A stretch of DNA of 13,694 bases from Candidatus Altarchaeota archaeon (lineage in GTDB: Archaea > Altiarchaeota > Altiarchaeia > IMC4 > QMZM01), in contig JAHIKS010000001.1 in the NCBI GenBank assembly GCA_018897475.1, positions 1-13,694 of the forward strand, written 5' to 3'. Both the position numbers and the translations under genes were made by a program. The notes under the pieces are model-generated. The model was not told the DNA's origin. It worked only from the letters and a program-made list of their open reading frames with translations, and did not search any database. Shown here piece after piece: positions 1-6,690 of the stretch. The first letter of the stretch is position 1, and each line of letters opens with the position of its first letter.

Positions 1-9
1 AAATACATA

Positions 10-1089
10 TCAGGAAAGCCGTATCTCCCTGCTCCTGCCCCTGACGCCCTTCTTGTACTCCGCCTTTATCAGTCCCTGCTTCTCCAGCCTCTTGACAATC
101 TCGTTGTATTTCTTTACGCCAGCGCCGGTCTTCTCCCTGAACCTCATGAAGAAGTAGCCAGACATCCTGCCCGGACATTCAGTGATTATGTCCAGAAGGC
201 TTCTCTCCTCCTCGGAGAGCTTTGATGAGGCCTCGTCCCTGTGGAATTCAGACAGGGACCCGAACGCCTTGTCAACGTGCCCCTGCTCAATCTTCCTCGA
301 CGCATCCCTCTCAGCCAGCAGCGCGCTCCTTCTTAGCAAATCTATTCCAACCCTGAGGTCACCTTTGCAATGCGTCTTATCCACGATATCGTCCAGCAGC
401 TCATCATCCAGAACCCCGTCATAGAAGCCATGTCTCGCCCTGTTGGCCAGTATGTCCCTAATCTCCCCGGGCTCGTACTGCGGAAATAAAACCCTGCCCG
501 GATTGAAGACGCTCCTCGCCTTTTCATCAAGTTCTGCCATCAGGTCGTCCTTTATCATTATCCCTATCACCCCCACTCTATCATAGCCGTAGGTCGCGTG
601 CGACTTCAGCAAATCCACCAGAACCCTGTCAACATTCTTCTCCAGAAACAGCCGGTCCAGCTCATCGAGAGCTATAACGATGCCCTTGTCCTCCTTCTTC
701 AGCTGCCTGAATAGCCTCTCCTTGACGTCCTCCAGCGGCTTGCCGGTGCTCGGCGGGCTCACCCCCAGCACGGCCTCATAAATCCTCGCAAAAATCGAAT
801 AAGGAGTCGAGAAGTCCTCGCAATTGACGTAGACTGGAATCAGCTTCCCTGACGCCTCTTTCAGTTTATCAAAAATGAACCTTACGGCAGTCGTCTTCCC
901 TGTTCCGGGAGGGCCATGCAGCAGCGCATTCACAGGGTTAACTCCTCTAAGGCCCGGCTTCAGGGATAGTCCAATCTCCTCAAGCTGCGAGTCCCTGTGC
1001 ACGAAGTCCTCAGGAATATAGTTCGGAGTGAAAACATTTTCGTCCTTGAAGAGGCTTTCCTCGTCCATCAGCAAATCCTTGGTTTTCAT
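10..1089 (-). CDS. cdc6: Orc1/Cdc6-family replication initiator (AAA+ ATPase with C-terminal winged helix)
   Basis: This 359-residue protein matches the archaeal Orc1/Cdc6 family, which binds origin DNA as an ATP-dependent AAA+ protein and helps load the MCM helicase. Visible motifs are Walker A GPPGTGKT (residues 59-66), Walker B IVIALDELD (137-145), a GDLR sensor-2 motif near residue 243, and a C-terminal winged-helix region (about 290-359) rich in Lys/Arg. The N-terminal VFTPNYIPEDFVHRDSQL block is typical of the family. The sensor-1 strand reads VIGIMIKDDL, where most relatives have an Asn (IGISNDL-like). The ATG at 1089 follows a 58-codon ORF by two bases, and GAGG lies directly before it, closer than an ideal ribosome site. 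The TGA stop is at 10-12. Family assignment is firm. Whether this is the main initiator or a paralogue cannot be told here. Confidence 0.93.
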   Translation of the reverse strand: MKTKDLLMDEESLFKDENVFTPNYIPEDFVHRDSQLEEIGLSLKPGLRGVNPVNALLHGPPGTGKTTAVRFIFDKLKEASGKLIPVYVNCEDFSTPYSIFARIYEAVLGVSPPSTGKPLEDVKERLFRQLKKEDKGIVIALDELDRLFLEKNVDRVLVDLLKSHATYGYDRVGVIGIMIKDDLMAELDEKARSVFNPGRVLFPQYEPGEIRDILANRARHGFYDGVLDDELLDDIVDKTHCKGDLRVGIDLLRRSALLAERDASRKIEQGHVDKAFGSLSEFHRDEASSKLSEEERSLLDIITECPGRMSGYFFMRFREKTGAGVKKYNEIVKRLEKQGLIKAEYKKGVRGRSREIRLS

Positions 1090-1091
1090 CC

Positions 1092-1268
1092 TCAGAGTAA
1101 TAAGGGAAAGAAGGAAAAAAAGACGGTTGCTTTACATATGTTCTTTACCAACACTGGCCTAAAGCCAGCCCTCCGAAACACATACTCATCCTCCGCCATT
1201 CCTTCCGCCCTCAGGACTCCTGTGTCCCTGCACTCGTCCAAACACTCAACCAAAGTAGGATAGATCAT
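1092..1268 (-). CDS. Small ORF (58 aa) directly upstream of orc1/cdc6; GNAT-tail-like, possible gene remnant
   Basis: An ATG at 1266-1268 opens 58 codons ending in TGA at 1092-1094, two bases before the orc1/cdc6 start. The middle reads EDEYVFRRAGFRPVLVKN, which resembles the C-terminal '(Y/F)xxxGF' strand of GNAT acetyltransferases. The last residues (FFSFFPLLL) are low in complexity. A TATA-like element at 1301-1310 sits at a distance that would start transcription just before this ATG. It could be a real small protein co-transcribed with orc1/cdc6, the remnant of an acetyltransferase gene, or simply leader sequence. The GNAT resemblance is a by-eye inference from about 20 residues. Confidence 0.35.
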   Translation of the reverse strand: MIYPTLVECLDECRDTGVLRAEGMAEDEYVFRRAGFRPVLVKNICKATVFFSFFPLLL

Positions 1269-1300
1269 TTCTCTTCACTGTTAACCCCTTCGAATTTCCT

Positions 1301-1310
1301 TTAAAAATAC
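1301..1310 (-). promoter_or_regulatory. TATA-like promoter for the 58-codon ORF and orc1/cdc6
   Basis: On the minus strand this reads GTATTTTTAA, a good archaeal TATA match. Transcription would start near 1278, about ten bases before the small ORF, giving orc1/cdc6 a leader of roughly 190 bases. No other strong TATA match is seen between 1090 and 1300. Confidence 0.45.
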
Positions 1311-1347
1311 CTTTGCCGAGAGCACCGGAAAAGTGGAAAAGTGAAAG

Positions 1348-1376
1348 GTGACTACATTTTTGCTGTTTGTAGTCAC
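1348..1376. repeat. Palindromic repeat, left copy (flanks the fic gene)
   Basis: Perfect 9-bp inverted arms GTGACTACA (1348-1356) and TGTAGTCAC (1368-1376) enclose an 11-base T-rich spacer. A near copy with the same arms and spacer length lies at 2423-2451, just after the fic gene, in the same orientation. The 29-bp units match at 24 positions. The next eight bases (ATGGAAAA versus ATCGAAAA) extend the match to about 37 bp. This copy lies upstream of the fic promoter, between the divergent fic and orc1-side promoters. Candidates: operator, REP-like element, or boundary of a mobile cassette. Confidence 0.85.
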
Positions 1377-1394
1377 ATGGAAAATGATTTTACC

Positions 1395-1426
1395 CCTACA
1401 ATTTTCATTATTTTTATATTTGTAGG
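1395..1426 (+). promoter_or_regulatory. fic promoter: TATA box inside an inverted repeat (putative operator)
   Basis: The TATA box TTTTTATATT (1411-1420) is centred about 26 bases before the ATG at 1441, so the fic transcript would be leaderless. No Shine-Dalgarno sequence is seen. A 7-bp inverted repeat, CCTACAA (1395-1401) and TTGTAGG (1420-1426), encloses the TATA box. Its core CTACA/TGTAG is shared with the flanking 29-bp palindromes. A protein bound here would block TATA-binding protein, so a repressor operator is a reasonable inference. Confidence 0.6.
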
Positions 1427-1440
1427 TCTAAATAATACCT

Positions 1441-2403
1441 ATGGTGTATCTAAAAGAAAAGGTAATTAACGGCGGCAAATACAAGTACCTCACAAAATCC
1501 ATCAGGTTACCTGACGGGAAAGTCAAGACCATCCAGAAGCTTGTTAAAGACAGTAAATCTCCGGTAAAAGAGCTTGAGAGAAAGCATCTAGATTACTTCG
1601 TTGGAAAGGAAAAGGAGCTTTACACTAACTTTGCGCTTAAAAAGTATGAGATCGACCCGATTTTTACTAAAGTTCAAATAGAAAAGATTGAGCACATCAA
1701 GGTAGACTACCAGCATACGCTGAAAAGCTTCTCCAAGGAACAATATAGTGATGTCTTCGATAGGTTCATTGCGAACTTTACTTACGAGTCGAATGCTATT
1801 GAAGGGAACAGCTTGACGCTTAAGGACGTTGCCGTAGTGATGTTCGAAGACAAGGCCATTGAGGGGAAGGAGCTGCGGGAGATATACGAGACAAAGAACT
1901 CGCGCACAGTAATGGACTTAATGTTGAAAAATAAATTTGGGATTACTGAAAAGGATATAATGCGGATGCATAAAATCCTGATGCAAAATATTGACAGCAG
2001 AACTGGCTACAAGAAATTCCCCAATCACATAATCGGAAGCGGTGTTAAGCTAACCCCTCCTGAAAAAGTCAAAGAAGAAATGGGGGAACTTATTGAATGG
2101 TACGATGAAAGTTTGCAGAGTATGCATCCACTCAAGGTTTCGGCACTACTTCATGGTAAATTCGAGAGGATACATCCCTTTGCTGACGGAAACGGTAGAG
2201 TAGGGCGCTTCCTCTCAAATATAATCCTAATGGAGCATAAATATCCGCCGTTGATAATAAGAAAGACCCAAAGGAGTTCGTACATCAAATGTCTGCAGGA
2301 CTTTCATAGAGGATACACACCTAACATGGAGAGATTCTTCCTTGAGAAATACAAGAAAACATACAGGAAATTCTTTGCAGTGTATCTGAAGTATATCCGG
2401 TAG
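1441..2403 (+). CDS. Fic-domain protein AMPylase (class II, with N-terminal inhibitory helix)
   Basis: The 320-residue product carries the complete Fic active-site motif HPFADGNGRVGR (245-256) and upstream SNAIEG (117-122), fitting the [S/T]xxxE[G/N] inhibitory motif. This makes it a class II Fic protein that normally holds itself in check. Known Fic enzymes transfer AMP from ATP to Ser/Thr/Tyr hydroxyls on target proteins. His245 would be the catalytic base and Glu121 the blocking residue. Residues 1-60 form a separate basic N-terminal region (YLKEKVINGGKYKYL, IRLPDGKVK) that looks like the start of some IS4-type transposases; this is only a resemblance. No separate antitoxin gene is adjacent. 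The gene is visibly richer in A+T than its neighbours, lies on the opposite strand to them, and is bracketed by matching palindromes, all of which suggest acquisition. The target is unknown. Confidence 0.92.
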   Translation: MVYLKEKVINGGKYKYLTKSIRLPDGKVKTIQKLVKDSKSPVKELERKHLDYFVGKEKELYTNFALKKYEIDPIFTKVQIEKIEHIKVDYQHTLKSFSKEQYSDVFDRFIANFTYESNAIEGNSLTLKDVAVVMFEDKAIEGKELREIYETKNSRTVMDLMLKNKFGITEKDIMRMHKILMQNIDSRTGYKKFPNHIIGSGVKLTPPEKVKEEMGELIEWYDESLQSMHPLKVSALLHGKFERIHPFADGNGRVGRFLSNIILMEHKYPPLIIRKTQRSSYIKCLQDFHRGYTPNMERFFLEKYKKTYRKFFAVYLKYIR

Positions 2404-2422
2404 TGTAGTGCCTAACCTTATA

Positions 2423-2451
2423 GTGACTACATTTCAGTGTTTTGTAGTCAC
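2423..2451. repeat. Palindromic repeat, right copy (flanks the fic gene)
   Basis: Arms GTGACTACA (2423-2431) and TGTAGTCAC (2443-2451) with an 11-base spacer repeat the left copy at 1348-1376 in direct orientation. It begins 20 bases after the fic stop codon and ends 21 bases before the stop of the convergent lipoprotein gene. A further half-site, TGTAGT, lies at 2404-2409 right after the stop. The A-tract that follows (2456-2461) reads as a T-run on the minus strand and could end transcription of the lipoprotein gene. Confidence 0.85.
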
Positions 2452-2471
2452 ATCGAAAAAAGATACCTTGT

Positions 2472-3239
2472 TCAGGCCCCAACAACCTTTATCCAGATGG
2501 TCGCATACTTCTCCTCCCCAGTAATGCTGATGGAAGTGATTCCAATGCGCATATCATCGACAACGATGTAGGGCAGCCCGAGCTCGTTGGTTATGAACCA
2601 CTCCAGTTTTGTGCCGTCCGGTTTCATTATGTCCAGATATGCCCCAACTATCCTTGATTTCCTGGATATTATCGTCCCCAGCCGGAACTTGTAGTCGCCG
2701 TCGTGCTTGAATTTCATGTACTTGCTCGCGTTTATTGCGTGAAGGCTCGCGTATGTGTGGGCGGCAGGACCCTTATAAGTCCCCTCGTCGCCAAGGAATT
2801 CAAAGAAGGGCTTGTCCTCGATGCACTGTTCATTCTCCCCTGCCGACAGGATTAATTCAACGTGCTCCTTGCCGATGCACTGCGCTTCCGGCGTTCCAGC
2901 TCTCCTGCACGTAAAGGTCAGGTACTGCGTGTACATATCATCATCCTTGCAAGTGTAATTCCTCGTGACCTTGACGCCGTCATCGCCGCAGTCCGTATTT
3001 AGTGTGCAGGCTATCACCTCCCCGATGCTGGTTGTAGTCGTAGTGGAGGTGCTGCTGCTGGTCGAGGACGTGCTGCTGGTTGGGAAAGTAGATGTGCTGC
3101 TGGTTGAAGATGTTGTCGTGCTGCTGACAGTGGTGGGCACGGTCGTAGGAACCGAGCTCGTGGTCTCCTGCGGAATCCCCTCATCCAGACAGCCAGGGAG
3201 CAGCGCAATTAGAATCAATGCAAGAGATAATCCCTTCAT
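2472..3239 (-). CDS. Predicted lipoprotein with Ser/Thr-rich stalk and Cys-rich outer domain
   Basis: I do not recognise a named family. The 255-residue product starts with a short hydrophobic signal (GLSLALILIALLPGC) ending in a lipobox-like LPGC, so Cys17 may be lipid-anchored. Residues about 26-71 are almost only Ser and Thr with a few Pro and Val, a typical extended, possibly O-glycosylated stalk. The remaining 180 or so residues form an exported domain with six cysteines (78, 84, 97, 111, 121, 139), able to form disulfides. The start is supported by AAAGGA at 3245-3250, five bases before the ATG. It is the last gene of a three-gene membrane cluster and converges on fic. The role is unknown; a surface-anchored protein is an inference. 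Confidence 0.8.
   Translation of the reverse strand: MKGLSLALILIALLPGCLDEGIPQETTSSVPTTVPTTVSSTTTSSTSSTSTFPTSSTSSTSSSTSTTTTTSIGEVIACTLNTDCGDDGVKVTRNYTCKDDDMYTQYLTFTCRRAGTPEAQCIGKEHVELILSAGENEQCIEDKPFFEFLGDEGTYKGPAAHTYASLHAINASKYMKFKHDGDYKFRLGTIISRKSRIVGAYLDIMKPDGTKLEWFITNELGLPYIVVDDMRIGITSISITGEEKYATIWIKVVGA
3031..3170. repeat. Low-complexity repeat encoding the Ser/Thr stalk
   Basis: On the plus strand this stretch repeats GTGCTGCTGGT-like blocks (for example near 3049, 3071 and 3095), giving runs of Ser/Thr codons in the minus-strand lipoprotein gene. Such tracts can expand or contract by slippage, so stalk length may vary between strains. Confidence 0.6.
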
Positions 3240-3270
3240 GATTATCCTTTAAATATTTTAGAATAAAACC

Positions 3271-3837
3271 TTACCCCAGAACCAGCTCGAAGGTGATGAA
3301 CGCCTCGACAAAGGCGGCGAGAATCAGCAGCGGAACCACTACAGTGAGGAAGATAAAAATTCCCTCTCTGCTTCTCCTGGTGAATTCCTTCTTCCTCTTC
3401 CCCTTCGCGACAATCACTCCGGTCCCAATTCTCATGCCAATAATTGCGGCAAGAAAAAAGGCGGGCAATTCGAAGACCGCGTGCGGAACCGTCGCCTTGA
3501 GGAACTCGAACCAGCCCAGCCCCTGAATATCCATCATCTTGAGGATGAACCCGAAGAGGTAGCCGTTGGAGAAGACTATCAGCAGCGGGAGGATTACAGT
3601 AACGCCAAGAATCAGGAACATAACCGTTGCAGTCAGGTTGTTCATGAATATGTTGAAGGCGGTCTGCGACTTCGACTCCGTGAGGAGCCGCCTCACCATG
3701 TCCTTCAGGACGGGGACCATTTCCTCTTTGCTTTGCTCATAGCTGGCATAGCCCGAGATAATTCCCAGCAGAAATGTCATGAGCACTATGAGGATTAGTA
3801 TTCGCTCACCCTTCAGGATTTCAACTGTCCCTTTCAT
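3271..3837 (-). CDS. SpoIIM/DUF95-family integral membrane protein
   Basis: The 188-residue product has four predicted membrane segments (about residues 12-30, 70-98, 119-143, 160-184). It carries the family landmarks FMNNLTA (64-70), FSNGYLFG (89-96) and PHAVFELPAFFLA (118-130), the last matching the 'PHG-x-FELPA' core of the stage II sporulation protein M family. Archaeal members occur in organisms that never sporulate, and their role is not established; membrane remodelling has been suggested for the family. The ATG overlaps the stop of the upstream gene (ATGA), so the two are probably translationally coupled and may act together. It is followed 31 bases later by the lipoprotein gene. Confidence 0.88.
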   Translation of the reverse strand: MKGTVEILKGERILILIVLMTFLLGIISGYASYEQSKEEMVPVLKDMVRRLLTESKSQTAFNIFMNNLTATVMFLILGVTVILPLLIVFSNGYLFGFILKMMDIQGLGWFEFLKATVPHAVFELPAFFLAAIIGMRIGTGVIVAKGKRKKEFTRRSREGIFIFLTVVVPLLILAAFVEAFITFELVLG

Positions 3838-4343
3838 AGCGCACCACCGCAGGCATCACACTCCGATGCACCGTCCGGGTTGCTGCCACCGCATTTGGGA
3901 CAAACAACCAGCACCTCCGGCGCCTCGATGCTATCCTTTTCAGTTTTCTTCTCTCCTCCCTGCCCGGACCCTCTTCCCCCCCGCGATCCAAATATTCTTC
4001 CTCTCCCTGAACCGAACTGGTATGAGAACCCCGACCTCCTCCTTGCTGCAGAGCCGAACGAGCCACCCAGGCCGGCAAGAACTATCCCCACAAAATTCCA
4101 GAACAGCATTATCCACATCAGGAAGAAATTCCCCGATATGCCCCACCGGGGGAAGACGAAAAAGAGCAGAAAGGCAAAGCCGAAGATTCCCGAGAAGAAT
4201 CCGACAAGAAAGCCCCTTCCCTTTGCGATTCTCCCTGCAGTAAGCCCCACAATGAACGGCCCGACCAGCGGAATCCAGTTCAGAACCACGTAGAGCGACG
4301 AGCCGACCAGAGTTCCAGCAACTATTCTGAGAGTTTTATCCAT
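3834..4343 (-). CDS. Membrane protein with C-terminal zinc ribbon
   Basis: I do not recognise a named gene. The 169-residue product has a glycine-rich hydrophobic N-terminal half with about three membrane segments (roughly residues 5-38, 46-64, 72-95), like small DUF5518-type membrane proteins. A Gly/Ser/Arg-rich linker follows (96-131). It ends in a zinc ribbon with CPKC (148-151) and CDAC (162-165). The ribbon probably sits in the cytosol and may recruit a partner. It is the first gene of the three-gene cluster and overlaps the SpoIIM-family gene by ATGA. The ATG at 4341-4343 is preceded by an A/T-rich promoter region. Confidence 0.75.
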   Translation of the reverse strand: MDKTLRIVAGTLVGSSLYVVLNWIPLVGPFIVGLTAGRIAKGRGFLVGFFSGIFGFAFLLFFVFPRWGISGNFFLMWIMLFWNFVGIVLAGLGGSFGSAARRRSGFSYQFGSGRGRIFGSRGGRGSGQGGEKKTEKDSIEAPEVLVVCPKCGGSNPDGASECDACGGAL

Positions 4344-4350
4344 TATAATT

Positions 4351-4390
4351 GCTTTAAAAATGAAAATAAAAAAGAAAAAGAAAGAGGGGG
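4351..4390 (-). terminator. T-rich terminator after the thermosome gene, overlapping a promoter
   Basis: Read on the minus strand, the bases after the thermosome stop (4392) are CTTTCTTTTTCTTTTTTATT and then ATTTTCATTTTTAAAGC. Runs of T are the usual archaeal intrinsic stop signal. The same A/T-rich block contains TATA-like matches (about 4365-4375 and 4352-4360) that could serve the membrane/zinc-ribbon gene starting at 4343, so signals for both genes appear merged. Confidence 0.5.
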
Positions 4391-4391
4391 A

Positions 4392-6020
4392 TTACATCAT
4401 CCCCGGCATTCCGCCATCAGGCATGGGGGGCATTCCGCCCTTCTTCGTGGATGCAATAACATCGTCTATGCGAAGAATCATAATCGCCGCTTCAGATGCA
4501 GATTTTATCGCCTGCGTCTTTATCTTCAGCGGCTCGATGACGTTCGCCTTCCACATGTCGCCCGTCTTAGCGTCCTGCACCATTATTCCTGTATCCGTTT
4601 TGCCCTTGTCGTGCTCGGACTTCAGCTTTACCAGGGTATCGATTGCGTCCATTCCCGCACTTTCAGCAAGAGTCCTTGGAATTATCTCAACAGCATCGGC
4701 AAAACCGCCTATTGCAAGCTGCTCTCGTCCGCCGACTGAATCGGCGTACTCCCTTAGCTTCCTTGCAAGCTCAACCTCTGGAGCTCCGCCGCCTGCAACT
4801 ACCTTGCCTATCTCTATTGCTGCTGCGACTCCGCCCAGTGCATCATTGACTGCTCTCTCCACCTCGTCGACAACGTGCTCGGTTCCTCCTCTTACAAGGA
4901 AGCTGACCGCCTTTGGGTTCTTGCAGCCGGAGACAAAGATCATCTCATCGCCTGAGATTTTCCTCTCCTCAACGTCCTTGGCATAGCCGAGGTCCTTTGA
5001 TTCGAGATCTTTCAGATTTGTCACTATTGAGGCTCCAGTTGCCTTTGCAAGCTTCTCCATGTCGGACTTCTTTGCTCTCCTTACCGCAAAGATTCCCTTC
5101 TTGGAAAGGAAGTGCTGTGCCAAATCATCTATGCCCTTCTGGCAGAAAACCACAGTAGCTCCACTTGAAACAATGCTGTCAACCATCTCCCTCAGCATGT
5201 TCTCCTCCTGTGCTACGAACTTCTGCAACTGATCGGGGTCGGTAATCTGTATCTTCGCATCGGTCTCGGTCTCCTTAATCTCAACCGCAGCATCGAGGAG
5301 GGCAATCTTTGCATTGGAAACCTTCTTTGGCATCCCTGTATGCACCCTCTCCTTGTCTATTATTATCCCCTGAATCAGCTCTGAGCTGGAAACGCTTCCG
5401 CCCCCCTTCTTCTCGACCTTTACATTGTCTAGGTCGACGGTAATCTTGCCATTCTCTTTCTCGGCAATCTGCCTTATTGCCTTTACTGAAAGGTCTGCCA
5501 GCATGTCCTTGGAGATCTCAGCACCCTTCCCGGTCATTGCTGTAATCGCTATCTCTCTCAGGAGCTTTTCATCATCCATGCTTATATCCTTTCCTATCGC
5601 ATTCAGAATCTCGTCTGCTTTCTCTGAAGCCATTCTATATCCTCTTGCGATTACTGATGGATGTATGCCCTTGTCGAGAAGCCTCTCGGCAGCGCCAAGA
5701 AGCTCGCCTGTAATGACAACTGCGGTAGTCGTACCATCTCCAACCTCGTCGTCCTGTGTCTTTGCTACTTCCACTACCATCTTGGCAGCGGGGTGCTCAA
5801 CGTTCATCTCTTCAACTATCGTCGCTCCGTCGTTGGTGATTACTATATCGCCTAAATCATCCACCAACATCTTATCCATCCCTCTTGGTCCGAGGGTGGT
5901 TCTTACGCTTTCAGCAACGGCCCTGCCAGCCATTATGTTCTGGCGCTGGGCATCTCTCCCGGTGGTTCTCAAAGCACCTTCCGGTAGAATAAATATCGGT
6001 TGTCCTCCATAATTTGCCAT
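4392..6020 (-). CDS. thsA: Thermosome subunit (group II chaperonin)
   Basis: This 542-residue protein is a full-length group II chaperonin subunit, which forms the archaeal double-ring ATP-driven folding machine in the cytoplasm. Landmarks are LGPRGMDK (43-50), VITNDGATI (60-68), the nucleotide-binding GDGTTT (94-99), the GGGAPEVELA block near residue 410, and the flexible Gly/Met-rich tail (GGMPPMPDGGMPGMM). The start is secured by a strong GAGGTGA ribosome site at 6030-6036, nine bases before the ATG. It follows hsp20 by 31 bases on the same strand, so joint expression under heat stress is likely. The subunit type (alpha, beta or other) cannot be told, so the symbol is generic. No second subunit gene is in the window. 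Confidence 0.97.
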   Translation of the reverse strand: MANYGGQPIFILPEGALRTTGRDAQRQNIMAGRAVAESVRTTLGPRGMDKMLVDDLGDIVITNDGATIVEEMNVEHPAAKMVVEVAKTQDDEVGDGTTTAVVITGELLGAAERLLDKGIHPSVIARGYRMASEKADEILNAIGKDISMDDEKLLREIAITAMTGKGAEISKDMLADLSVKAIRQIAEKENGKITVDLDNVKVEKKGGGSVSSSELIQGIIIDKERVHTGMPKKVSNAKIALLDAAVEIKETETDAKIQITDPDQLQKFVAQEENMLREMVDSIVSSGATVVFCQKGIDDLAQHFLSKKGIFAVRRAKKSDMEKLAKATGASIVTNLKDLESKDLGYAKDVEERKISGDEMIFVSGCKNPKAVSFLVRGGTEHVVDEVERAVNDALGGVAAAIEIGKVVAGGGAPEVELARKLREYADSVGGREQLAIGGFADAVEIIPRTLAESAGMDAIDTLVKLKSEHDKGKTDTGIMVQDAKTGDMWKANVIEPLKIKTQAIKSASEAAIMILRIDDVIASTKKGGMPPMPDGGMPGMM

Positions 6021-6029
6021 TTTTTTATT

Positions 6030-6036
6030 TCACCTC
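6030..6036 (-). promoter_or_regulatory. Strong ribosome binding site of the thermosome gene
   Basis: On the minus strand this is GAGGTGA, nine bases before the ATG at 6018-6020. It contrasts with the leaderless look of the fic and MNT starts and suggests translation from within a longer transcript, possibly one shared with hsp20. Confidence 0.75.
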
Positions 6037-6051
6037 TTTTATTTAGTCTGA

Positions 6052-6570
6052 TTATTCGACGTCTACCCTAACGCCCTTCTCCCCGGTCTTCTTCAATTTC
6101 ACCTCAAGGACGCCGTTCTTGTAGCTGGCCTTTGTGGTGTCCGGCTTAACCCTGACTGGAAGCCTGAGCTCCTTGTGGTACCTCCTTTTGGGGGTATCGA
6201 CCCTAATCCTCAGGCTGTCTTCAGTGGCTGATAAATCTATATCCCTCTTCTCTATGCCCGGAAGCTCTGCAATAACGGAAATCTCCTTTTCGCCCTCGAT
6301 AACATCCGTCAGGGGTTCCCTGTCCATTGAAATCTCTTCCCCTTCCCTGTCAGAAACATTTCCAAACTCCTCCACATGGGGCCTTCCGTCAGGGCCCACT
6401 CTCATGGAAAAGCCGTAGACGTAGGGACCTTCCCCCCCCTGTCCGTCAATGGAGGCCTTCCTCATATCCTCAAACATCCTGCTTATGTTCTTCTCCATCT
6501 CCTCGAATTCCCTGTCAAGCTCGTCAAAGATGTCATCCCTGAACGGCCATCTCTTCTTTGGTGGGGACAT
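6052..6570 (-). CDS. Hsp20/alpha-crystallin small heat shock protein
   Basis: The 172-residue product has a charged N-terminal arm (about 1-82), including a Gly-rich GQGGEGPYVYGF segment, then an alpha-crystallin domain (about 83-166). Diagnostic pieces are PLTDVIEGEKEISVIAELPG (86-105) and ASYKNGVLEVKLKK (148-161), the latter matching the 'GVLxVxxxK' signature. A canonical C-terminal I-x-I anchor is absent; V-R-V or V-D-V at residues 167-171 may take its place. Small heat shock proteins hold unfolding proteins for refolding by chaperonins, and the next gene encodes the thermosome. Upstream A/T-rich elements (CATTAAAAAT near 6582-6591 and AATATTTTTA near 6617-6626 on the minus strand) are possible TATA boxes. 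Confidence 0.93.
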   Translation of the reverse strand: MSPPKKRWPFRDDIFDELDREFEEMEKNISRMFEDMRKASIDGQGGEGPYVYGFSMRVGPDGRPHVEEFGNVSDREGEEISMDREPLTDVIEGEKEISVIAELPGIEKRDIDLSATEDSLRIRVDTPKRRYHKELRLPVRVKPDTTKASYKNGVLEVKLKKTGEKGVRVDVE

Positions 6571-6690
6571 TTTTATCTATGTGATTTTTAATGGGTTTGA
6601 GTGTCTATCGCAAGTAAAAATATTCACATGAGACTTTAAAAGGCAATCTATTTCATCGATAAAGCCGCCGGAAGAAGAAGAGAAGAAAGA

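Noticed and set aside
1262..1440. Possible replication origin next to orc1/cdc6
   Set aside because: The stretch is A+T-rich and lies beside the initiator gene, but I see no repeated origin recognition boxes with a G-run. The inverted repeats present fit the fic locus better because one copy lies beyond fic.
2690..3040. Extra TGTAGTC matches inside the lipoprotein gene
   Set aside because: Single half-sites (about 2690 and near 3033) lack the opposite arm and are expected by chance; only the full palindromes were reported.
3031..3170. Repeat block as a CRISPR-like array
   Set aside because: The units are short GCTGCTGGT-type codon repeats in frame with a Ser/Thr stalk, with no regular unique spacers.
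2965..3252. Plus-strand open frame of 95 codons opposite the lipoprotein gene
   Set aside because: It is the mirror of the Ser/Thr tract, giving Val/Leu runs, and lacks a promoter, ribosome site or family resemblance.
6571..6690. Possible small RNA between hsp20 and the HTH regulator gene
   Set aside because: Only A/T-rich promoter-like and pyrimidine-rich terminator-like sequence is visible; no stable hairpin or conserved motif was found.
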